Shown: piece after piece, positions 8,091-17,538 of the stretch
Position numbering within the stretch: position 1 is the stretch's first letter
How the letters are laid out: each line of letters opens with the position of its first letter
Assembly (NCBI GenBank): GCA_046290675.1
Contig: JBKAHA010000003.1
Span: 558,001 to 622,000, forward strand
Source of the DNA: Aureliella sp046290675
Lineage (GTDB): Bacteria; Planctomycetota; Planctomycetia; Pirellulales; Pirellulaceae
Length of the DNA: 64,000 nucleotides
Direction of reading: 5' to 3'
Notes under the pieces: model-generated
Seen by the model: the letters and a program-made list of their open reading frames with translations, nothing else
Told to the model about the DNA's origin: nothing
Databases searched by the model: none
Made by a program: the position numbers and the translations under genes

Positions 8091-10778
8091 TTAGGCTTCC
8101 GCTGTATCAACTGCCGTGCTCTGGGTGACGTCCTCTGTGTTCTCCTCGCCAGGTTTGTGGAAGTGGATCTTCTCCCCGTCGAAGTCGACTAGGACCGCAT
8201 CGCCCTCAGTGACCTCGTCGCGGAGTAGTTCCGTCGCGAGCTCGTTCGCGATCTCTCTTTGCACAACACGCTTCAAGGGCCGTGCACCATAGGCCGGATC
8301 GTAGCCACGAATTGCAATGTGATCCAATGCCGCCTCGGTGAACGAGATTGCAATTCCCCGATCGGCGAGTTGCTTGCTCAGCAATTCAAGCTGCAACTGC
8401 ACGATGGAGCGAATCTCTTCCCTTCCGAGCGGATGGAATACGATGGTATCGTCGATCCGATTCAGGAACTCGGGAAGCAGCCTTGCCTGAAGAGCCTCTT
8501 TGACCGCGTCGTCGAGTTCCTCTTGGGACGCTCCGTCGGCGGTCAGCTTCTGTATGAGTTGACTTCCGATGTTGCTCGTCATCACGATGACTGTGTTCGT
8601 AAAGTCGACCGTTCTTCCCTGGCCATCGGTCAGTCGGCCATCGTCGAGAACTTGGAGCAGTACATTAAACACATCATGGTGTGCCTTTTCGATCTCATCC
8701 AGCAGAATGACACTGTATGGGCGTCGGCGGACGGCTTCAGTTAGCTTGCCTCCTTCTTCGTATCCCACGTATCCCGGAGGGGCGCCAATAAGCCGACTGA
8801 CCGAGTGACGCTCCATGAACTCACTCATATCAATGCGAACCATGGCTTGATCGTCGTCAAACATGATCTCTGCGAGAGCTTTGCAAAGCTCTGTTTTGCC
8901 GACGCCAGTTGGGCCAAGAAACAGAAACGAGCCAATCGGACGGTTCGGGTCTTGGAGACCGCTACGGCTACGCCGGACGGCGTTCGAGACCGCTTCGACT
9001 GCGTCGTTCTGACCCACGACTCGTGAGTGGAGGCGTTCCTCCATGACAAGAAGCTTTGCACGTTCTGTTTCGAGCATTCGCGTTACCGGAACTCCAGTCC
9101 AATGGCTTACGACACCAGCAATCTCGTCGGCCGTAACTTCGGTTCGCAAGAGCCGAGGCTTTTCATCGGGGATTTGATTGTCGCTTTGCTCTTCGCGCTC
9201 AATTTGAGACGCAATCGCTTGCTTCTGCTTGTCGAGCTCGAACAATTTTTGGTAGTCCGCTTCGGGTACCTGAGCTCCAGTGGATTGTTTCTCTCGAATA
9301 CTGGTTTCGAGTTGAGTGTACTCCAATTGCAGACGGTCCATTTTCTGACGCATCGACTGGACATCATTCATGCCCAGTTTTTCTGCTTCCCATTGTTCTC
9401 TCAAGCTTGCCAGTTGCTGCTGTAGCTCGGTTACTTCCTTTTCAATGTCGAGTAATTGAACGGCCGTGGACTCATCTGATTCCTCGGTGAGCTGCCGCTG
9501 AGCAAGTTCAAGCTGTCGCAGTCGACGTTGGACAACATCGATTTCGGAAGGAACACTTTCACGTTCCATTGCGATCCGGCTTGCCGCTTCATCGACCAGG
9601 TCGATTGCCTTATCTGGAAGAAATCTATCGGCGATGTAGCGATCGGAGAGCTTCGCTGCAGCAACGAGGGCCGTGTCACGAATCTTGACGCCGTGATGGG
9701 CTTCGTATCGCGGCTTCAAACCACGTAGGATGGTGATCGTGCTTTCCACGGATGGTTCGCCCACGTAGACAGGTTGGAAGCGACGCTCTAGGGCAGCATC
9801 TTTTTCAATGTGCTTGCGATATTCATCAAGGGTCGTAGCACCGATACAGCGGAGATCGCCTCGGGCCAACTCAGGTTTGAGCAAGTTGGCCGCATCGCTG
9901 GATCCTTCTGCCGAGCCGGCACCGACTACGGTATGGAGTTCATCGATAAAGAGAATGACGTTCCCGTCTGCATCTTTGACTTCACGCAAAACTGCTTTGA
10001 GGCGTTCTTCAAACTCGCCACGGAACTTAGTGCCGGCGACGAGCTGCCCAAGATCCAGGGCGATCACGCGTTTGTTCTTGAGACTGATCGGGACATCGCC
10101 TTGAACGATGCGCAGCGCTAGTCCTTCTACGATCGCCGTTTTTCCAACACCCGGCTCGCCTATCAAGACGGGGTTGTTTTTCGTTCTCCGCGAAAGTACT
10201 TGGATGACCCTACGGATTTCTTCGTCACGTCCGATGACAGGATCGATCTTGTTCTGATTGGCTTTCTCAATCAGATCAATCCCGTACTTCGAGAGCGCGT
10301 CAAATTTGCCTTCCGGATGCTGGTCGGTAACCCGGGCACTGCCACGGATTTGTTGCAGTGCGGAAAGTGTGTCTTTTTCGGAGATTCCGCACAGTTCTAG
10401 CACACTCTTGGATTTGCCATTCGACTTGAGCATGGCAAGCAGCAGGTGTTCGGTGCTGACGAATTCGTCTTCGAGCGACTTCGCAACGCCCTCTGAGGTG
10501 CGCAGAACTTCCTGGAGATCCGGTCCGATTTGCGGCTCGCGTCCTCCGCTGGTCTTGGGAAGACGCTCGACTTCGCTGGTGGTAATCGAACTCAGCTTCT
10601 CAACGTCCGCATTCATTTTCCGAAGCAGCGGTACTGCAATGCCTTCGGAGTCCCCTAAGAGGGCTTCGAGAACATGGATTGCGTCTAGATTGGCATTGCC
10701 CAAATCGGCAGCTCGGCTCTGTGCATCTGCGAGAGCTTGTTGGCTTTTGGCAGTTAGCTTGTCAAATCGGAATGTCAT
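8091..10778 (-). CDS. clpB: ATP-dependent disaggregase ClpB
   Basis: ClpB hexamers pull polypeptides out of aggregates together with DnaK, whose gene lies immediately upstream. The 895-residue length is normal for ClpB. The Clp N-domain repeats occupy residues 1-145. AAA-1 has Walker A GEPGVGKT (207-214) and Walker B ILFIDE (275-280). The middle coiled-coil domain (about 405-540), which marks ClpB rather than ClpA or ClpC, is rich in Gln/Glu/Leu. AAA-2 has GPTGVGKT (622-629) and VILLDEIEKAH. The C-terminal domain includes GYDPAYGARPLKR, followed by a short acidic tail. There is no ClpP-binding loop, as expected. dnaK is 206 bp upstream on the same strand, separated by hairpins. Confidence 0.98.
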   Translation of the reverse strand: MTFRFDKLTAKSQQALADAQSRAADLGNANLDAIHVLEALLGDSEGIAVPLLRKMNADVEKLSSITTSEVERLPKTSGGREPQIGPDLQEVLRTSEGVAKSLEDEFVSTEHLLLAMLKSNGKSKSVLELCGISEKDTLSALQQIRGSARVTDQHPEGKFDALSKYGIDLIEKANQNKIDPVIGRDEEIRRVIQVLSRRTKNNPVLIGEPGVGKTAIVEGLALRIVQGDVPISLKNKRVIALDLGQLVAGTKFRGEFEERLKAVLREVKDADGNVILFIDELHTVVGAGSAEGSSDAANLLKPELARGDLRCIGATTLDEYRKHIEKDAALERRFQPVYVGEPSVESTITILRGLKPRYEAHHGVKIRDTALVAAAKLSDRYIADRFLPDKAIDLVDEAASRIAMERESVPSEIDVVQRRLRQLELAQRQLTEESDESTAVQLLDIEKEVTELQQQLASLREQWEAEKLGMNDVQSMRQKMDRLQLEYTQLETSIREKQSTGAQVPEADYQKLFELDKQKQAIASQIEREEQSDNQIPDEKPRLLRTEVTADEIAGVVSHWTGVPVTRMLETERAKLLVMEERLHSRVVGQNDAVEAVSNAVRRSRSGLQDPNRPIGSFLFLGPTGVGKTELCKALAEIMFDDDQAMVRIDMSEFMERHSVSRLIGAPPGYVGYEEGGKLTEAVRRRPYSVILLDEIEKAHHDVFNVLLQVLDDGRLTDGQGRTVDFTNTVIVMTSNIGSQLIQKLTADGASQEELDDAVKEALQARLLPEFLNRIDDTIVFHPLGREEIRSIVQLQLELLSKQLADRGIAISFTEAALDHIAIRGYDPAYGARPLKRVVQREIANELATELLRDEVTEGDAVLVDFDGEKIHFHKPGEENTEDVTQSTAVDTAEA

Positions 10779-10894
10779 CGTCAGGTCTCCCTAGCAAAGT
10801 CTCCCCTTTTCGATCTGGCTTCCGCCTCGATGGCAGAAATGTGCGTGTTTCGCTGCCATTGTGTCGGGGGTGTTTCTATGAGACCTACAATGAA

Positions 10895-10922
10895 AATGGG
10901 GTGCCAAACTTGGCACCCCATT
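10895..10922 (-). terminator. Terminator downstream of dnaK
   Basis: A 13-bp perfect inverted repeat (AATGGGGTGCCAA at 10895-10907 against 10910-10922) lies 63 bp after the dnaK stop and is followed on the minus strand by TTTTC. It would end or attenuate dnaK transcription before clpB. Confidence 0.7.
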
Positions 10923-10942
10923 CTGGATTTTTTGGATTTTTA

Positions 10943-10975
10943 CTACGGTGGCAACAGATTGTGCTACCACCGTAG
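10943..10975 (-). other. Second hairpin in the dnaK-clpB spacer
   Basis: CTACGGTGG (10943-10951) pairs perfectly with CCACCGTAG (10967-10975), starting only 10 bp after the dnaK stop. On the minus strand it is followed by TAAAAATCC rather than a T run, so it is more likely a 3'-end stabiliser or processing stem than a terminator. Confidence 0.5.
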
Positions 10976-10984
10976 GGACAACAG

Positions 10985-12913
10985 TTAGTCTTTCTTGACT
11001 TCGAATTCCGCGTCAATCGCGTCGTCGTCAGATCCAGAAGTACTCGCCTCCGGAGCAGGAGCATCGCCTTCGCCAGCTTCCGCGGCTTTCTCGTACAAAA
11101 CCTTACCAAATGCTTGAGCGGCTTGTTCAAGCTCTTCAGTCGCAGTCTTAATCGTTTCCGTTTCTTCGGTCGCGATCGCCGCATTCAGCTTTTCGATGGC
11201 TGCGTTCAGAGGCGCTTTGTCATCGTCGGAAAGCTTATCTGCGTTGTCTGAAATCTGCTTCTCAAGTTGGTAGACCAGGTGTTGTCCCTTATTCCGGGCT
11301 TCCGCGAGTTCGAACAACCGGCGATCTTCTTCCGCGTTCTCTTCGGCGTCCTTCTGCATGCGATCGATTTCGTCTTGGGAAAGCCCCGAAGATTGCTCGA
11401 TACGAACAGAAGCTTCTTTGCCACTGCCCAAGTCACGGGCTGACACATTGAGAATACCGTTTTGGTCGATATCAAATTTGACTTCGATCTGCGGTACACC
11501 TCGAGGCGCCGGTGGGATCCCTTCGAGATTGAATTCACCCAATAACCTGTTTTGTGTCGCCATCTTGCGCTCGCCCTGGAATACGCGGACGGTAACGGCT
11601 GTTTGGTTGTCGGCTGCAGTTGAAAACGTATTTTTCCGTTCGGCAGGAATCGTCGTGTTGCGTTCGATCAGGGCCGTCATAACACCGCCCTCGGTTTCGA
11701 TTCCGAGGGTCAATGGCGTGACGTCCAGAAGCAAAACGTCCGTTCGGTCGCCGGCGAGTACGCTACCTTGGATGGCTGCCCCAACAGCTACAACTTCGTC
11801 AGGGTTTACACCTTGGTGTGGATCTTTTCCGAAGATCTCCTTGACCACTTCACGAACTCGAGGGACACGAGTCGAACCACCGACCAAAACGACTTCGTCA
11901 ATTTCGCCTGGCTTAAGGTTCGCGTCTTCAAGGGCTTGGAGAACTGGTTTCTTGCAACGCTCGATGAGCGTATCAACCAATTCCTCAAATTTGGAACGGG
12001 TCAGCTTCATCTGCAAGTGCTTGGGGCCGCTTGCATCAGCTGTGATAAACGGAAGATTGATGTCCGTTTCCGGAACGGTACTGAGTTCCTTTTTGGCCTT
12101 TTCGCAAGCTTCTTGGAGACGTTGTAGCGACATTGGATCGGAGCGAAGGTCAATTCCATTCTCTTTCTGGAAATCCGCTGCGACATAGTCAACGATCGCT
12201 TCGTCAAAATCGTCACCACCAAGGTGCGTATCGCCACTGGTCGAGATGACTTCGAAGACCTTGCTCTGGTTTTCTCCGTCACCGGTCGAAGCAACTTCGA
12301 GAACAGAGACGTCGAATGTACCACCGCCCAAGTCGAATACGGCGATCTTGTGGTCACGCTCTTTGTCCAAACCGTAAGCAAGTGCAGCGGCTGTAGGCTC
12401 ATTAATGATCCGGGCGACTTCGAGCCCAGCGATCTGGCCAGCATCCTTGGTCGCTTGACGTTGGGCGTCGTTAAAGTAGGCAGGCACCGTGATGACGGCT
12501 TTGCTAACCCGGTGACCGAGGTAAGACTCGGCCGCTTCTTTCAACTTACGCAGAACCTTAGCGGAGACCTCTTGCGGTGTAAGCTCTTGGTCGCCGACCT
12601 TAATCTTGACGTACTCGCTAGCAGCGCCCGTCACTTCATAGGGAACAATCTTCTCTTCGGCTTGAACCTCAGCGTGTCGACGTCCCATGAATCGCTTTGC
12701 AGAGTAGATGGTTCGTCGCGGATTGGTGACTGCTTGTCGGCGAGCAGGTTCGCCGACGATCACTTCATCCTTATCCGTGAAAGCAACCACGCTGGGCGTC
12801 AGGCGGTTCCCTTCTGCGTTTGGGATTACTTTCGCTTCGGAGCCATCCATGATGGCAACGACCGAATTGGTTGTTCCCAAGTCAATTCCAATAATTTTTT
12901 CGCCTTGAGCCAC
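10985..12913 (-). CDS. dnaK: Molecular chaperone DnaK (Hsp70)
   Basis: This 642-residue Hsp70 has the ATP-binding signature IIGIDLGTTNSVV at residues 7-19, VFDLGGGTFDVSVL (second Hsp70 signature), VVLVGGSTRVPRV (third signature), the interdomain linker region around DVLLLDVTPLTLGIE, a substrate-binding domain, and a helical lid ending in an acidic DDDAIDAEFEVKKD tail. The start is GTG at 12913, backed by a strong AAGGAGA Shine-Dalgarno 8 nt upstream on the minus strand. grpE and dnaJ are not in the window. clpB lies downstream. pheA is divergent. Confidence 0.98.
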   Translation of the reverse strand: MAQGEKIIGIDLGTTNSVVAIMDGSEAKVIPNAEGNRLTPSVVAFTDKDEVIVGEPARRQAVTNPRRTIYSAKRFMGRRHAEVQAEEKIVPYEVTGAASEYVKIKVGDQELTPQEVSAKVLRKLKEAAESYLGHRVSKAVITVPAYFNDAQRQATKDAGQIAGLEVARIINEPTAAALAYGLDKERDHKIAVFDLGGGTFDVSVLEVASTGDGENQSKVFEVISTSGDTHLGGDDFDEAIVDYVAADFQKENGIDLRSDPMSLQRLQEACEKAKKELSTVPETDINLPFITADASGPKHLQMKLTRSKFEELVDTLIERCKKPVLQALEDANLKPGEIDEVVLVGGSTRVPRVREVVKEIFGKDPHQGVNPDEVVAVGAAIQGSVLAGDRTDVLLLDVTPLTLGIETEGGVMTALIERNTTIPAERKNTFSTAADNQTAVTVRVFQGERKMATQNRLLGEFNLEGIPPAPRGVPQIEVKFDIDQNGILNVSARDLGSGKEASVRIEQSSGLSQDEIDRMQKDAEENAEEDRRLFELAEARNKGQHLVYQLEKQISDNADKLSDDDKAPLNAAIEKLNAAIATEETETIKTATEELEQAAQAFGKVLYEKAAEAGEGDAPAPEASTSGSDDDAIDAEFEVKKD

Positions 12914-12920
12914 GTCACTA

Positions 12921-12969
12921 TCTCCTTCGAAGTACTTTTCACCGGGCGTCGAAGGTTTTCTTTCCTTCG
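12921..12969 (-). promoter_or_regulatory. dnaK leader with SD-overlapping alternative pairing
   Basis: On the mRNA (minus) strand, CGAAGG (12969-12964), CCTTCG (12955-12950) and CGAAGG (12929-12924) occur in that order. The third copy overlaps the AAGGAG Shine-Dalgarno. The middle CCTTCG can pair with the first copy (8-nt loop, SD free) or with the third (SD masked). This suggests, but does not prove, a temperature- or factor-dependent switch. No CIRCE element was found. Confidence 0.4.
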
Positions 12970-13345
12970 GACCGATGCTCCAACGGATATTCCAACACGG
13001 TTTTGTCGCAGACCAACATGGCGGCGAAAAAGCCGTTTCCTGTTTAACCCAAATCTCGATTCTGGAAATGCATTGAGCTTTTTCGAGTCGAGGTGTGTTG
13101 CCTTAATTGCAACGAGAGTCGCAGATATGCAACCACCGTGCCAATCGCAGAAATAAGGCTAAACTGGTGGCTGCGACGGTAGCTTTTCCCGCTAGATCGA
13201 CTTTGTGACTGCAATGCCGGGCTTCACGACCCGCGTCGGCAGGAAAGCTGAAATAAATTGCTCGACGCAAATTAGACTGCGGTGCCATAATGACAGGCAA
13301 TCTGCAGTGGTCGACGGTGTAGTCTTTATTTTTCTCTATCCCAAC
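12970..13345. other. Intergenic region between divergent dnaK and pheA
   Basis: About 375 bp with no convincing gene. It must carry the dnaK promoter (minus) and the pheA promoter (plus). No CIRCE or sigma-32 consensus was recognised. A short GTTGC/GCAAC inverted repeat lies near 13092-13110. Confidence 0.4.
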
Positions 13346-14416
13346 ATGCAGGCCAACATGGCAGCCTTGACGCCAAATTCTGAAGCAATGAGCCAAGAGA
13401 TCGATCAGGAGTTGCTTGAGCTCTTGGCAAAGAAAGTTGCTCTCCAACTGGATTCTCCTAACGAGCCACGGACGCGAATTCAGCAGCTTGACTGGTTAAA
13501 AAACGCGGGCTTGGAGGCTCCTCTGTCGAACCACATGGAAATGGTGGCAGACTGGCTTCAGCATTTCCAAAGTCTCGCGTTGGAGTTCGCGGGACGCGAC
13601 ACCACGATCGCTTACTTGGGGCCCCAATACAGTTACAGCTACCTCGCTACGGTTAAGGAATTCGGGCTGGCAGCAGCCCTGACGCCTGTTAAGTCAATTG
13701 CCGCGGCTTTCGAGGAAGTGGCTAGAAGACAATCTCGTTTCGCCGTCGTGCCGATTGAGAATTCAACGGACGGACGCATCGTCGATACGCTGGGGATGTT
13801 TGCGAAATCTTCCGTCAAGGTATGCGGTGAGGTTCTTTTGCCGATACACCACTGCCTATTGGGAACTTGCTCACGAGATCAGATTGCTGAAGTTCATAGC
13901 AAACCACAGGCGTTATCCCAGTGTCGAGATTGGCTTTCCGAGCACCTGCCGGATGCAAAGTTAGTTGAAGTGGGAAGTACGGCAGCAGCAGCCGCTCTAG
14001 CTGCGAAGCAGGATGGGGTGGCCGCAATTGCGAGCGAAGAAGCTGGCGTTCACCAGGGGTTGAAGGTGATCGCACGCAATATCGAAGACAATACTCAGAA
14101 CGTGACGCGATTCGCCGTGATTGGGAACGAGGAGGTTGATCCTACTGGAGCGGATAAGACTTCACTCATGTTCCAGCTGAACCATGAGGCTGGCGCGCTG
14201 GCGACGGCGATGGTGATATTCCAGGAGGCCGAGGTCAATCTTACCTGGATTGAATCCTTTCCTTTGCCCCAGGCTCCAAACGAATACCTATTTTTTGTCG
14301 AACTGGAGGGGCATGTCGCCGAGCCCAAAGTCGCGTCCGCGATCGCGAATCTGAAGATCAAGTCACGCGAGTTGGACGTACTCGGTTCGTATCCTAGAGC
14401 TAGTCGCGGAGGCTAA
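13346..14416 (+). CDS. pheA: Prephenate dehydratase (P-protein-like, with ACT domain)
   Basis: This converts prephenate to phenylpyruvate in phenylalanine biosynthesis. The N-terminal about 70 residues (EIDQELLELLAKKV) look like a chorismate-mutase type II helix region, though divergent, so mutase activity is uncertain. The dehydratase core starts TIAYLGPQYSYSYLA, includes VPIENSTDGRIVDTL and has the catalytic NVTRFAVIG motif. The C-terminal ACT domain (KTSLMFQLNHEAGALA, IESFP) is the site of feedback regulation by phenylalanine in the family. The frame is open to 13205; ATG 13346 is preferred, with 13358 or 13388 also possible. It is divergent from dnaK and convergent with the kinase gene. 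Confidence 0.92.
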   Translation: MQANMAALTPNSEAMSQEIDQELLELLAKKVALQLDSPNEPRTRIQQLDWLKNAGLEAPLSNHMEMVADWLQHFQSLALEFAGRDTTIAYLGPQYSYSYLATVKEFGLAAALTPVKSIAAAFEEVARRQSRFAVVPIENSTDGRIVDTLGMFAKSSVKVCGEVLLPIHHCLLGTCSRDQIAEVHSKPQALSQCRDWLSEHLPDAKLVEVGSTAAAAALAAKQDGVAAIASEEAGVHQGLKVIARNIEDNTQNVTRFAVIGNEEVDPTGADKTSLMFQLNHEAGALATAMVIFQEAEVNLTWIESFPLPQAPNEYLFFVELEGHVAEPKVASAIANLKIKSRELDVLGSYPRASRGG

Positions 14417-14517
14417 TGGACGGGTGAGCTAATGGTCGGGTGAACTGGTGGTCGTTTCCTTTCCTCCAAGCATTTCGTGTGGAGCTCGACTGGAACTCAT
14501 CTGGGCCTCTCACACGC

Positions 14518-16158
14518 TTAGTCTCTGCCCTTGAACCAGAACTCCTTTGTGTATTCTGTCAGCGTTAAGTCATTGAGTAGACGATTGATCTGTCCCTCGA
14601 GTTCATCTCGCTTGTCTTCTTCCTGCTTACGCCAGATTTCGATTGCCTCGTCCACGATCTCTCGAATGCTGTTGATGTCCTCTTCCGAGACCCCATCGTC
14701 TCGCGATGACTCGAAGATGGTCGCTTTTGTGATCAACGCATGCACTTTGACAGATGGCTCAATTTCTTTATTTCCAATAGCTTTGTCGAGTTCTTTCAAA
14801 GCCCTGCTGGAGTCCTTCTTACGGTGCAGTGCGCGAGCAAGTTGGATGGAGGCAAGGTTCGAATAGGCGAGATTCCTTGCGGCTTCACTTGGTTCGGCTG
14901 CCTGGTAGTCCGGAAAGTACTGCTTCACCGCCCTCCATTTCGCTTCACGAGATGTGCGAGTGTCATTGCTTAACAGGGCATAGCCATATTGTTCTGCAAC
15001 TGTTGCCTTACGTGGGACACCTTCAAAGAGGTTGCTCGCCTGAAAGGGTTGCTTGAAACTAAGTGAAAAACCGAGTGCGAAGAATGCTAGGCAGCCCAGC
15101 GAACCAAGCAAGATTCTGACAGGCGCTGAGATCTTTGATTGTCTCCTCGAGCCGATGGCCGTCTGCATTGCGGCGGTCGCTTGCATCGTCGTAGCAAGAG
15201 AACTGGCAGTGGCATTGGGCAGTGGCACCGTTTGCTCAGGCCAATACTCGGCTAAATCCATCTGACGGTGGCGTTGCAGATAGAGCAACACTTCGTCGGG
15301 TGAGGCGGGGCGTGTGTCTTTCGATTTCCTTAGCAACTGCTCGACTAGTTCAACGAGACTTGAAGGTGCATCGTCGCGAAATTGTTGCAGGCTTGGAGCA
15401 TCCGATTGCGTATGCAACATCGCAAGTGCAAGTGGTGTATCGCCCGAGAATGGAGGACGCCCAGCAAGCATGTGAAACAAGGTAACCCCAAGCGAATAAA
15501 GGTCACTCCGGCTGTCGACTTCCTCGCCCTTGATCTGTTCAGGGCTCATGTACATCGGAGTACCCAGGGTGGTACCGGCACGAGTCAGCTTTGGATTTTC
15601 GCCAACATGAGTCCTGGCCAAACCGAAATCCGCGACTTTGGCTTGGCCGTCCGGGGTCAGCATTATGTTTTCGGGCTTGATGTCTCGGTGGACGATGCTC
15701 GAACTGGCAGCCTTTGCCAACGCCCCAAGTATTTGTAGCAAAATGCTGAGCGTCTCTTTGATCCCCATCGGGGTTTCGCTAATCCGATTCGGATCTGAAT
15801 GTGACTCATCCGCTTTGGTGGTGGGTTCCAAATATTGCGCAAGGTTGACACCCGCTACATACTCTTGCGCGATGTAGTGTACCGAACCGTCACGACCTAC
15901 GTCATAGACTTGCACGATGTTCGGGTGGACCAGAGAGGCCGCAGACCTAGCTTCATTCATGAACCGCTGTAGGTTCAATTCATCCTCGGCGAGAGAGGGC
16001 TTTAGGATCTTGATTGCCGCAGGGCGTCGCAGGTCTTCGTGAATCGCGTAGTAAACGTGGGACATGCCCCCCTGCCCCAGTGAACGCTCGATCCGATACT
16101 GCCCAACGCGTGAACCGATCGTCACTTGGTTCGATGCATTCGCGTTCAGATCTGACAT
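14518..16158 (-). CDS. Membrane-anchored serine/threonine protein kinase
   Basis: This is a Hanks-type kinase. Residues 20-300 form the kinase domain: Gly loop LGQGGMSHV (27-35), catalytic Lys in AAIKIL (K50), HRDIKPEN (157-164), DFG (177-179) and MSPEQ (204-208). One transmembrane helix lies at about 346-368 (ILLGSLGCLAFFALGF), followed by about 175 residues outside the cytoplasm that look helical and TPR-like (many Ala/Leu/Lys, SNLASIQLARALHRKKD). Such kinases are abundant in planctomycetes; substrates cannot be told from sequence. It is transcribed alone, converging on pheA. Confidence 0.9.
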   Translation of the reverse strand: MSDLNANASNQVTIGSRVGQYRIERSLGQGGMSHVYYAIHEDLRRPAAIKILKPSLAEDELNLQRFMNEARSAASLVHPNIVQVYDVGRDGSVHYIAQEYVAGVNLAQYLEPTTKADESHSDPNRISETPMGIKETLSILLQILGALAKAASSSIVHRDIKPENIMLTPDGQAKVADFGLARTHVGENPKLTRAGTTLGTPMYMSPEQIKGEEVDSRSDLYSLGVTLFHMLAGRPPFSGDTPLALAMLHTQSDAPSLQQFRDDAPSSLVELVEQLLRKSKDTRPASPDEVLLYLQRHRQMDLAEYWPEQTVPLPNATASSLATTMQATAAMQTAIGSRRQSKISAPVRILLGSLGCLAFFALGFSLSFKQPFQASNLFEGVPRKATVAEQYGYALLSNDTRTSREAKWRAVKQYFPDYQAAEPSEAARNLAYSNLASIQLARALHRKKDSSRALKELDKAIGNKEIEPSVKVHALITKATIFESSRDDGVSEEDINSIREIVDEAIEIWRKQEEDKRDELEGQINRLLNDLTLTEYTKEFWFKGRD

Positions 16159-16516
16159 CTTCGATCGTTATTCGTAGGGCTCGGGAACATTTAGTCGATG
16201 GAAACGCTGGCTATCCGTTGTTACGCATGGCCGGGAAGCTTGGGGACGCTTCAGCTGAGAGAATTTACCGCAAATCCTGGCTTTTATTCCCACGCAAAAT
16301 GGCTGCTGAAGGTCTTGCCATCCACGAATCTCTTCGACGTTCATTGTAGCCGAAGCTCTCGACTTGTCGCTTGGGCCCGCGGCATCACGCTATTTCAATG
16401 CATAGGGAACAGACAGCCTGGATCAAGGGAGCAACAACTGCTCGCGAATGGACGTGCTGTCCTGCTACTCAAGAAGCCAGTTTATTGGGATCTCCGATGC
16501 ATTGGCTTGCAAATTC
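16159..16516. other. Intergenic region, nothing recognised
   Basis: This 358-bp spacer lies between the kinase start and the ksgA stop, both minus strand. The short frames here are not protein-like. The kinase promoter should lie in it; no strong hairpin was seen. Confidence 0.4.
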
Positions 16517-17434
16517 TTAATGTTCACTGGACTCATTTGCCTCGACCCGATCCATGACTAAATCGGAAAGGTCTAGGAGTTGTTGAGGCGTTAGTTGTTC
16601 CGCACGTGCGTCTGGTCCAAGGTTAAGCGAGTTCATGACTTCATCGACGTCGGATTTTCCAAGGTCGGGTTTTACGGCACTTACCAACGCCGACCTCAAG
16701 AATTTGCGGCGATGGATGAAGATCCCTCGTACGAGGTGATGGAAGGAGTCTGGCGAACGCATTCGCTTTCGAAGAACTTTCTGTGGAACGATGTCGAGGA
16801 TGGCGGACTCGACTTTTGGAGGAGGCCAAAAGACGCTTGGAGCCATGATCCGAACGATATCGGTCTTACATTGCGATTGCATCCATACGCTCAGCGCACT
16901 GTAGTCTTTAGTGCTAGGTTTTGCCGTGATACGCAGGGCGAGTTCTTTTTGAATCGTCGCAACCATTCGTGCCGGCCAGGGGTCGATGTCTAGGAGGTTG
17001 GAAAGAATCGGTGTGGCCACGTTGTAAGGCAGGTTGGCAACTAGTTTGAGCCTCCCGCCCGCGATTTCCCCTACTTTCTCGCGGATAGTTTCGATAACTT
17101 GGGGGTGAAGTTGATTCTTGCTCTTCAACGCGTCTTGTTTGAGCAAAGTTACATTGTCCAGATCTTCGAACTCACGTTCAGCAAGTGGCGCGAGTACCGT
17201 GTCGATTTCGATCGTGACGACGTGGCCAGCTTTCTCGGCCATCAAAGTCGTTAGTGATCCCATCCCTGTACCGACTTCAAGTACGACATCACGCGGACCG
17301 AGTTCTGCCGTATCCGCGATCATTTTCACAAGATTGAGGTCGATAAGAAAGTTCTGGCCAAACTTTGTTTGTGGTTGGATTCCTGCGGCACGAAATCGAG
17401 ACTGAAGGTAGGAGATGGTTTGGCGGTTGGTCAT
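16517..17434 (-). CDS. rsmA: 16S rRNA dimethyladenosine transferase (KsgA/RsmA)
   Basis: It dimethylates A1518 and A1519 in 16S rRNA with SAM as donor, late in small-subunit assembly. Family motifs are all present: TKFGQNFLIDLNLV near residue 23, the SAM-binding VLEVGTGMGSLT, VTIEID, the catalytic LVANLPYNVATPI, and the C-terminal FIHRRKFLRSAL. The open frame continues upstream to 17494, but ATG 17434 (MTNRQTISYLQSRF) gives a normal length of 305 residues. ribE lies upstream on the same strand with 104 bp between; an 11-bp tandem repeat sits in that spacer. Confidence 0.95.
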   Translation of the reverse strand: MTNRQTISYLQSRFRAAGIQPQTKFGQNFLIDLNLVKMIADTAELGPRDVVLEVGTGMGSLTTLMAEKAGHVVTIEIDTVLAPLAEREFEDLDNVTLLKQDALKSKNQLHPQVIETIREKVGEIAGGRLKLVANLPYNVATPILSNLLDIDPWPARMVATIQKELALRITAKPSTKDYSALSVWMQSQCKTDIVRIMAPSVFWPPPKVESAILDIVPQKVLRKRMRSPDSFHHLVRGIFIHRRKFLRSALVSAVKPDLGKSDVDEVMNSLNLGPDARAEQLTPQQLLDLSDLVMDRVEANESSEH

Positions 17435-17498
17435 TAGCGGTCGTTCTAGAGCTTGGGATGGGGTGCAGGGGATTCGGTCGGCGCTCAGACGCATTAGA

Positions 17499-17532
17499 GG
17501 TGCGTTGGAGGTGCGTTGGAGGTGCGTTTGGA
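17499..17532. repeat. 11-bp tandem repeat, three copies
   Basis: GGTGCGTTGGA is repeated at 17499-17509, 17510-17520 and 17521-17532 (the last with one inserted T), directly downstream of the ribE stop and upstream of ksgA. Likely slippage-prone; no function is evident. Confidence 0.85.
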
Positions 17533-17538
17533 ATCACC

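Noticed and set aside
12914..13345. CIRCE (HrcA operator) upstream of dnaK
   Set aside because: No TTAGCACTC-N9-GAGTGCTAA or close variant was found on either strand.
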